From Corallococcus carmarthensis (GTDB lineage Bacteria; Myxococcota; Myxococcia; Myxococcales; Myxococcaceae): a stretch of DNA of 46,774 bases. A program made the position numbers and the translations under genes. The notes under the pieces are model-generated. The model made no database searches. It was not told the origin of the DNA and worked only from the letters and a program-made list of their open reading frames with translations. The stretch is from the NCBI RefSeq assembly GCF_003611695.1, contig NZ_RAWE01000060.1, positions 1 through 46,774 of the forward strand, in the 5' to 3' direction. Position 1 is the first letter of the stretch, and each line of letters starts with the position of its first letter. Below, one piece after another: positions 42,339 through 46,774 of the stretch.

Positions 42339-44068
42339 TAGGTGGTGTCCTTCCCCCAGGCTTCAAGGAAGTGCTCGCCCTGGTGGAGGAGCGCGCGGGA
42401 CTCGCCGCGCCCAGCTGTCTGGCCGCCGCGCTGGAGGGCATCCAGCGCGCCATGTCCCGCGCGAACCAGGACGACGTCACGCGCTACCTGCGCGAGGTGG
42501 GGCTGAACAACGCCCTCTTCGATGACCTGCTCACCGAGCTGACCATCGGGGAGACGTACTTCTTCCGCACCCACGAGCACTTCGACCACCTGCGCCGCGT
42601 GGTGCTGCCGGAGCTGCGCGAGCGCCGGGGACAGGAGCACCTGGTGCGCGCGTGGAGCGCGGCGTGCTCCTCCGGAGAGGAGCCCTACTCCATCGCCGCG
42701 CTGCTGATGGCCGAGGGCTGGGAAGAGCGCATGTCGGTGCGCGCGACGGACGTGTCGCGCACGGCGCTCAGCCGCGCCCACCAGGCCCGCTACACGGACT
42801 GGTCCCTGCGCGGCCCTTCCGCGGACCGCATGCGGCCCCACCTCAAGCAGGAGGGCCGCTTCTACCAGCTGTCCCAGGACGTGAAGCGCCGCGTGCAGTT
42901 GGGCTACCTCAACCTGGCGCTGGAGACGTGGCCTTCGGCGGAGAGCGGCATCTGGCAGCTGGACGTCATCTTCTGCCGCAACGTCCTCATCTACTTCAAC
43001 CGCGCCACCATCGAAGGCGTGGCGCGCAGACTCCACGCTTCGCTGGATGACGGCGGGTACCTGTTCACCGGTCCGTCGGATCCACCGCTGGGGGACTACG
43101 CCCCGTTCGAGCCCGTCCTCACGGAGTGGGGCGTGCTGTACCGCAAGCCCCTGGCCGGTTCGCACGCCGGGCACTTCGTTCCGCTCCAGCCCCTGCCGCC
43201 GCTGCGCGCGGATGGCACGCCCTTCACCGCCGCCAGTGCGTCTCCCGCGGTGTCCGAGCCTCGCGCCCCCGCGTCTCCAGGAGGCTGGCCGTCCGCCACG
43301 GGGGCCGTCCCCCGGGCACCCGCGCCGGACATGGGAACCCCGGCACCGGGGATGCTCCCGGCGTTCGGGCGTGGCCATCCCGGACCGATGGGGACCGAGA
43401 GCTCCGTCCCCGCGGTCTCCGCCGCGTGGGGAGCCGGGCTCACCCCGGTGGGCACTCCCGCATCCGGGCCACTGCCCTCCGGCGGCACCTCCGCTTCGGG
43501 GGCTCCCGGCGCTCGCGCCGGCGACGCATCCACGTCCGGGACCCGGACCCGCTTCACGCTCAGCGTGGAAGCGCTGGAGGCCGTGCGGCAGGCGCTGGCC
43601 CGGGGCGACTGGCGCGAGGCCGCACGGCGGGCGGGGGCTCAATCGGCCGACCCGGAAGGCGCCCTGGCCGCGGTTCGTGCACTGGCCAACCTGGAGCCCC
43701 GCGCGGCGGCATTCGCCTGCGGAGAGGCGGCTGTTCGTCACCCACTGGTCGCCGGTCTGCGGTATCTGGAGGCCCTGCTGCTCCTGGGACAGGCGCGGCT
43801 GGCCGACGCGGAGAAATCCGCCCGGCAGGCGCTCTACCTGGAGCCGGGGCTCGCGGTGGGTCACCTGCTCCTGGGCCACGTGCTGCGCCGGCAGGAACAG
43901 GCCGCCGCCGCCGCCCGGGCCTACCGCGAAGCGGAAGGGCTGTGCCGGAAGCTTCCGCCAGAGGCGCTGGTGCCCCTGGCGGAAGGAGAACGGGCCGGAG
44001 CGCTGGCGGACGTGGCCCGCGCGGAGTGGCGGCGCCTGGAGCGGACTGAAGGCGGAGACGCAAGCTGA
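42335..44068 (+). CDS. cheR: CheR methyltransferase with C-terminal TPR-like region
   Basis: 577 residues. The start at TTG 42335 overlaps the cheW stop; GTG 42371 is an alternative that would trim the N-terminal helix. The CheR domain spans about 1-275: an all-helical N-part, 'LTIGETYFFRTHEHF', SAM site 'SAACSSGEEPYSIAALLMAE', 'VRATDVSRTALSRA', 'DVIFCRNVLIYFNRATI'. A long Pro/Gly/Ala-rich linker (about 280-405) joins a TPR-like C-terminus (about 410-570, 'ADAEKSARQALYLEPGLAVGH'). It methylates receptor Glu residues. CheR-TPR fusions occur in WspC and FrzF. The cheW ATG overlaps its stop. Confidence 0.9.
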   Translation: MIGGVLPPGFKEVLALVEERAGLAAPSCLAAALEGIQRAMSRANQDDVTRYLREVGLNNALFDDLLTELTIGETYFFRTHEHFDHLRRVVLPELRERRGQEHLVRAWSAACSSGEEPYSIAALLMAEGWEERMSVRATDVSRTALSRAHQARYTDWSLRGPSADRMRPHLKQEGRFYQLSQDVKRRVQLGYLNLALETWPSAESGIWQLDVIFCRNVLIYFNRATIEGVARRLHASLDDGGYLFTGPSDPPLGDYAPFEPVLTEWGVLYRKPLAGSHAGHFVPLQPLPPLRADGTPFTAASASPAVSEPRAPASPGGWPSATGAVPRAPAPDMGTPAPGMLPAFGRGHPGPMGTESSVPAVSAAWGAGLTPVGTPASGPLPSGGTSASGAPGARAGDASTSGTRTRFTLSVEALEAVRQALARGDWREAARRAGAQSADPEGALAAVRALANLEPRAAAFACGEAAVRHPLVAGLRYLEALLLLGQARLADAEKSARQALYLEPGLAVGHLLLGHVLRRQEQAAAAARAYREAEGLCRKLPPEALVPLAEGERAGALADVARAEWRRLERTEGGDAS

Positions 44069-44682
44069 TGCCGAAGCGCGAAGGAATCATCGACTGGGAC
44101 AAGGCCCGGGCCCGGCTGGAAGTGCTGGAGCGCGCCACCGAAGCGCGCGAGGCCTTCACGGACGAAGCGGCCCGCGCCGCGCTCGACGCGCGCGCCCTGT
44201 CCCTGGCCCGCCCGCCGGAAATCCCCGTGCTGCCCGGCAGTCAGCGCGAAGTGGTGCGCTTCAAGGCCGCGGGCCAGATGTACGCGCTGGAGTCGCGCTT
44301 CATCCTGGAGGTCATGCGCGCGCCGGAGCTGACCCCGCTGCCGGGCGCGCCGCCGCTCTTGCGCGGCCTGACGCTGCTGCGCGGCGAGGTGCTGCCCGTG
44401 GTGGAGCTGGCGCCGCTGTTCGGCCGGCCCGCGTCGCAGGGCACCGGCCCCGTGCTGGTGGTGGGCACGGCCCGCGCGGAGCTGGGCCTGCGCACGGATG
44501 AGGTCACGGAGGTGGCGGTGCTGACGGGCACGGAGCTGTTGCCCGCGCCCCCCTCCCTGGAAGAGGAAGCGGGCGCGCTGGTGTCCGGCGTCAGCCCCGA
44601 CGGCACGCTCGTCCTGGAGGGAGAGGCCCTCCTCGGCGACGAGCGTCTCGTGTTCGAGTTGTCCGAAGAAGGAGTCGCATGA
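44068..44682 (+). CDS. cheW: CheW-like adaptor with N-terminal extension (second)
   Basis: 204 residues. An ~60-residue charged helical extension ('[20 protein letters not shown]') precedes the CheW domain ('[20 protein letters not shown]', '[20 protein letters not shown]'). The ATG overlaps the cheR TGA. The longer form matches WspD, the second adaptor in Wsp-type arrays, in order and architecture. It is followed by the receptor gene with a 4-bp overlap. Confidence 0.9.
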   Translation: MPKREGIIDWDKARARLEVLERATEAREAFTDEAARAALDARALSLARPPEIPVLPGSQREVVRFKAAGQMYALESRFILEVMRAPELTPLPGAPPLLRGLTLLRGEVLPVVELAPLFGRPASQGTGPVLVVGTARAELGLRTDEVTEVAVLTGTELLPAPPSLEEEAGALVSGVSPDGTLVLEGEALLGDERLVFELSEEGVA

Positions 44683-46322
44683 GCATCGGGAATCGCATCG
44701 CGCTGGGCTTCGGGCTGTCCCTGCTGGTCCTGCTGGTCATCGCCGGCGTGGCCTTCCAGGGCGCCCAGCAGCTCACCGTCACCACCGAAGGCCTGCTGGA
44801 GTCGCACAACAACTACAAGCTCCTGCGCGAGGTGCGCGCGCTGCTCGTGGACGCGGAGACGGGCCAGCGCGGCTATGTGCTGACCGGCGAGGAGGTCTAC
44901 CTGCGGCCATACCAGGCCGCCCTCACCGAGCTGCGCGCGGACCTGGACAACCTGCGCGCCGCGCTGTCGAAGTACCCGGATCAGCGCGCCCGCATGAACA
45001 AGCTGGAGCCGCTCATCTCCGCCAAGCTGGACGAGCTGTCGGAGACCATCCGCCTGCGCCGCGAACAGGGCTTCGACGCGGCCGTGGCCGTGGTGCGGAC
45101 CAACCGCGGCCAGAAGGACATGGATACCATCCGGGAGATCATCTACGAGATGCGCGACACCGAGGACGAGCGCTGGAAGCAATACTCCGACGCCGCCGTC
45201 CAGGCCGCGCAGCGCAGCGTCTGGGTGCTGGCGCTGGGCACGCTGCTGGGCCTGGCCATCGTGGCCGTGGGCAGCTTCGTCATCACCCGGGGCATCACCG
45301 GCCCCCTGCGCAAGCTCACCTACGGCGCGGAGCAGTTGGGCAGGGGCGAGCTCGCCCACCGCATCGACGTGCGCGGCAAGGACGAGATGGCCGACCTGGC
45401 GGGCGCCTTCAACGCCATGGCGGAGCGCCGCCAGCAGGCGGAGGTGCAGCTGGCGAAGCAGTCCGAGCAGCGCGAGCACACGCTCAAGACCGTGGCGGAG
45501 TTCGTCAACCAGCTGGCCGGCGCGTCCTCCGAAATCCTCGCCAGCACCACCGAACAGGTGGCCGGCGCCCAGGAGCAGGGCACCGCCGTCACGGAGACGG
45601 TGAGCACCATCGAGGAGATCACCAAGACGTCCGAAGAGGCCGCCGGCCGCGCCCGCGCGGTGAGCGAGTCCGCCCGGCACTCCGAAGAGGTGGGCCGCTC
45701 CGGCCGCCGCGCCGTGGAAGAGGCCGTGTCCTCCATGGGCGCCGTGCGCGACCAGGTGGAGTCCATCGCGTCGCGCATCCTCGCCCTGGCCGAGCAGGCC
45801 CAGGCCATTGGCGACATCATCACCACCGTCAATGACATCTCCGAGCAGACGCACATGCTCGCGCTCAACGCCTCCATCGAGGCGAGCCGCGCGGGCGAGC
45901 ACGGCCGCGGCTTCGCCGTCGTCGCCTCCGAGGTGAAGGCCCTGGCGGATCAGTCCAAGAAGGCCACCGCGCAGGTGCGCCAGATCCTGGGCCAGATTCA
46001 AAAGGCCACCCACGGCGCGGTGATGACCACGGAGGAGGGCACCAAGAGCGTGTCCACCGCCACCCGCGTCGTCACGGAAGCCGGCACCACCATCCAGCAG
46101 CTGGCGGACCTGCTCACGCAGGCGTCGCTCACGGCCGCTCAGATCGCCGCGTCCGCCAACCAGCAGGCCACCGGCATCGGGCAGATCCGCCAGGCGATGC
46201 ACGACGTGAACCAGGCCACGCAGCAGGGCCTCATCTCGTCGCGGCAGACGGAGCGCGCGATGCAGGACATCAACGCCATGGGCCAGAAGTTGAAGGGGCT
46301 GCTCGGGGAGTTCGGGCGCTAA
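44679..46322 (+). CDS. Chemoreceptor with CHASE3-like sensor domain
   Basis: 547 residues. TM1 (about 7-28), an extracytoplasmic helical CHASE3-like domain (about 40-185, '[21 protein letters not shown]' and '[20 protein letters not shown]'), TM2 (about 190-211), HAMP ('[20 protein letters not shown]') and a cytoplasmic signalling domain with tip '[20 protein letters not shown]' (near residue 390). It is in an operon with its CheW, CheR and CheA, so this is likely the dedicated receptor, in the position of WspA. The ligand is unknown; CHASE3 domains often sense envelope or surface state. It overlaps cheW by 4 bp. Confidence 0.94.
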   Translation: MSIGNRIALGFGLSLLVLLVIAGVAFQGAQQLTVTTEGLLESHNNYKLLREVRALLVDAETGQRGYVLTGEEVYLRPYQAALTELRADLDNLRAALSKYPDQRARMNKLEPLISAKLDELSETIRLRREQGFDAAVAVVRTNRGQKDMDTIREIIYEMRDTEDERWKQYSDAAVQAAQRSVWVLALGTLLGLAIVAVGSFVITRGITGPLRKLTYGAEQLGRGELAHRIDVRGKDEMADLAGAFNAMAERRQQAEVQLAKQSEQREHTLKTVAEFVNQLAGASSEILASTTEQVAGAQEQGTAVTETVSTIEEITKTSEEAAGRARAVSESARHSEEVGRSGRRAVEEAVSSMGAVRDQVESIASRILALAEQAQAIGDIITTVNDISEQTHMLALNASIEASRAGEHGRGFAVVASEVKALADQSKKATAQVRQILGQIQKATHGAVMTTEEGTKSVSTATRVVTEAGTTIQQLADLLTQASLTAAQIAASANQQATGIGQIRQAMHDVNQATQQGLISSRQTERAMQDINAMGQKLKGLLGEFGR

Positions 46323-46325
46323 CCC

Positions 46326-46774
46326 ATGGATCGCGACAGGCTGGCGCAGGCACTGCTGGACTCGTTCCTGGAGGAGCTGGAGGGGCACGTCGTGTCCCTC
46401 AACCGGGACCTGCTCGCGCTGGAGCAGGCCCCGGCGCGCGCGAAGGAGCTCATCCCCGGCCTGCTGCGCACGCTGCACAGCGTGAAGGGCGCGTCGCGCG
46501 CGGCCAGCGCCAGCATGGTGGAGAACGCCTGCCACCGCATGGAGGAGGTGCTGGAGCCGCTCATCCACGGGCGCTCGGCCACGCCGGACCTCTTCGAGCT
46601 GTGCTTCGCCACGGTGGACGCGCTGGACGACGCGGGCCGCCGGTTGGCGGCGCGCCACGAGCTGGCCGGCTCGCCGCTGGAGGCGCTGCTGCCGCAGCTG
46701 GAGCAGGCCGCGCACGGCCTGTCCGCGCAGCGCGTGGAGCCGGCGCCCACCCCGAAGCCCTCGCCGCCCCAGGC
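46326..46774 (+). CDS. cheA: CheA histidine kinase, 5' part (cut by window)
   Basis: The first 149 codons only; the frame is open at the window edge. Residues 1-115 form an HPt domain with the phosphoacceptor in 'LLRTLHSVKGASRAASAS' (His51), then a Pro-rich linker ('VEPAPTPKPSPPQ'). It starts 4 bp after the receptor stop and is the fifth gene of the operon. A kinase core, CheW-like end and perhaps a fused receiver (as in WspE/FrzE) are expected beyond the edge. Confidence 0.88.
   Translation, partial: MDRDRLAQALLDSFLEELEGHVVSLNRDLLALEQAPARAKELIPGLLRTLHSVKGASRAASASMVENACHRMEEVLEPLIHGRSATPDLFELCFATVDALDDAGRRLAARHELAGSPLEALLPQLEQAAHGLSAQRVEPAPTPKPSPPQ

Overview
The window is a gene-dense stretch of a high-GC bacterial chromosome. 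It looks like a delta-proteobacterial myxobacterium of the Corallococcus/Myxococcus type. This is an inference from very high GC3, many lipoproteins, Asp-Ala-Gly-Thr linkers in exported proteins, a CBM56-like module, several chemosensory proteins and a carotenoid desaturase. I saw no rRNA, tRNA, CRISPR array, integrase or insertion sequence, so this reads as core or slowly evolving accessory chromosome, not an island.

Layout. 1-6.7 kb: a metallo-beta-lactamase-fold protein that has lost its metal ligands, an overlapping pair (arginine-deiminase-superfamily enzyme plus unknown protein), a PPC-like lipoprotein, a CPA1 Na+/H+ antiporter, an SRPBCC protein and a 2OG-Fe(II) oxygenase. 7-11 kb: a secreted CBM56-like/di-haem cytochrome fusion and two tandem lipoproteins with TonB-C-like domains. 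11-14.2 kb: an unknown protein plus a membrane-anchored dynamin-like GTPase whose 3' end overlaps an oppositely oriented M23 peptidase gene by 171 bp. 14.5-18 kb: a TetR regulator with a striking operator, its sterol-desaturase-family partner, and pgi. 18-21.2 kb: a small lipoprotein coupled to a Cys-rich exported protein, a NodS-like methyltransferase, an SDR and a WGR-like protein. 21.2-25.7 kb: cyanide-insensitive-type cytochrome bd (cydAB), a holin-like/DUF3618-like membrane pair and an ADP-ribosylglycohydrolase.

26-30.2 kb: part of the F1-ATPase (atpG, atpD, an unknown exported protein, atpC) without atpA, atpH or atpF, apparently in two transcription units. 30.4-33.5 kb: a SanA/YdcF protein, an acidic small protein, an SMI1/KNR4 domain fused to acidic and histone-H1-like tails, and a thioredoxin-like protein. 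33.5-37.4 kb: an ABC exporter downstream of a tandem universal stress protein, a probable 53-residue protein and a CsbD protein. 37.7-41.6 kb: an orphan six-TM chemoreceptor, a VOC protein and a CrtI-type phytoene desaturase. 41.85 kb to the end: a tightly coupled chemosensory operon cheW-cheR(TPR)-cheW-mcp(CHASE3)-cheA. Its gene set matches the Wsp-like alternative-cellular-function class. The window cuts cheA.

The most unusual items are the SMI1/KNR4-acidic-histone-like protein, the CBM56/di-haem fusion, the paired TonB-C lipoproteins, the unknown gene inside the ATP synthase cluster, and the GTPase/M23 antisense overlap. No single locus is an obvious new defence or mobile system.
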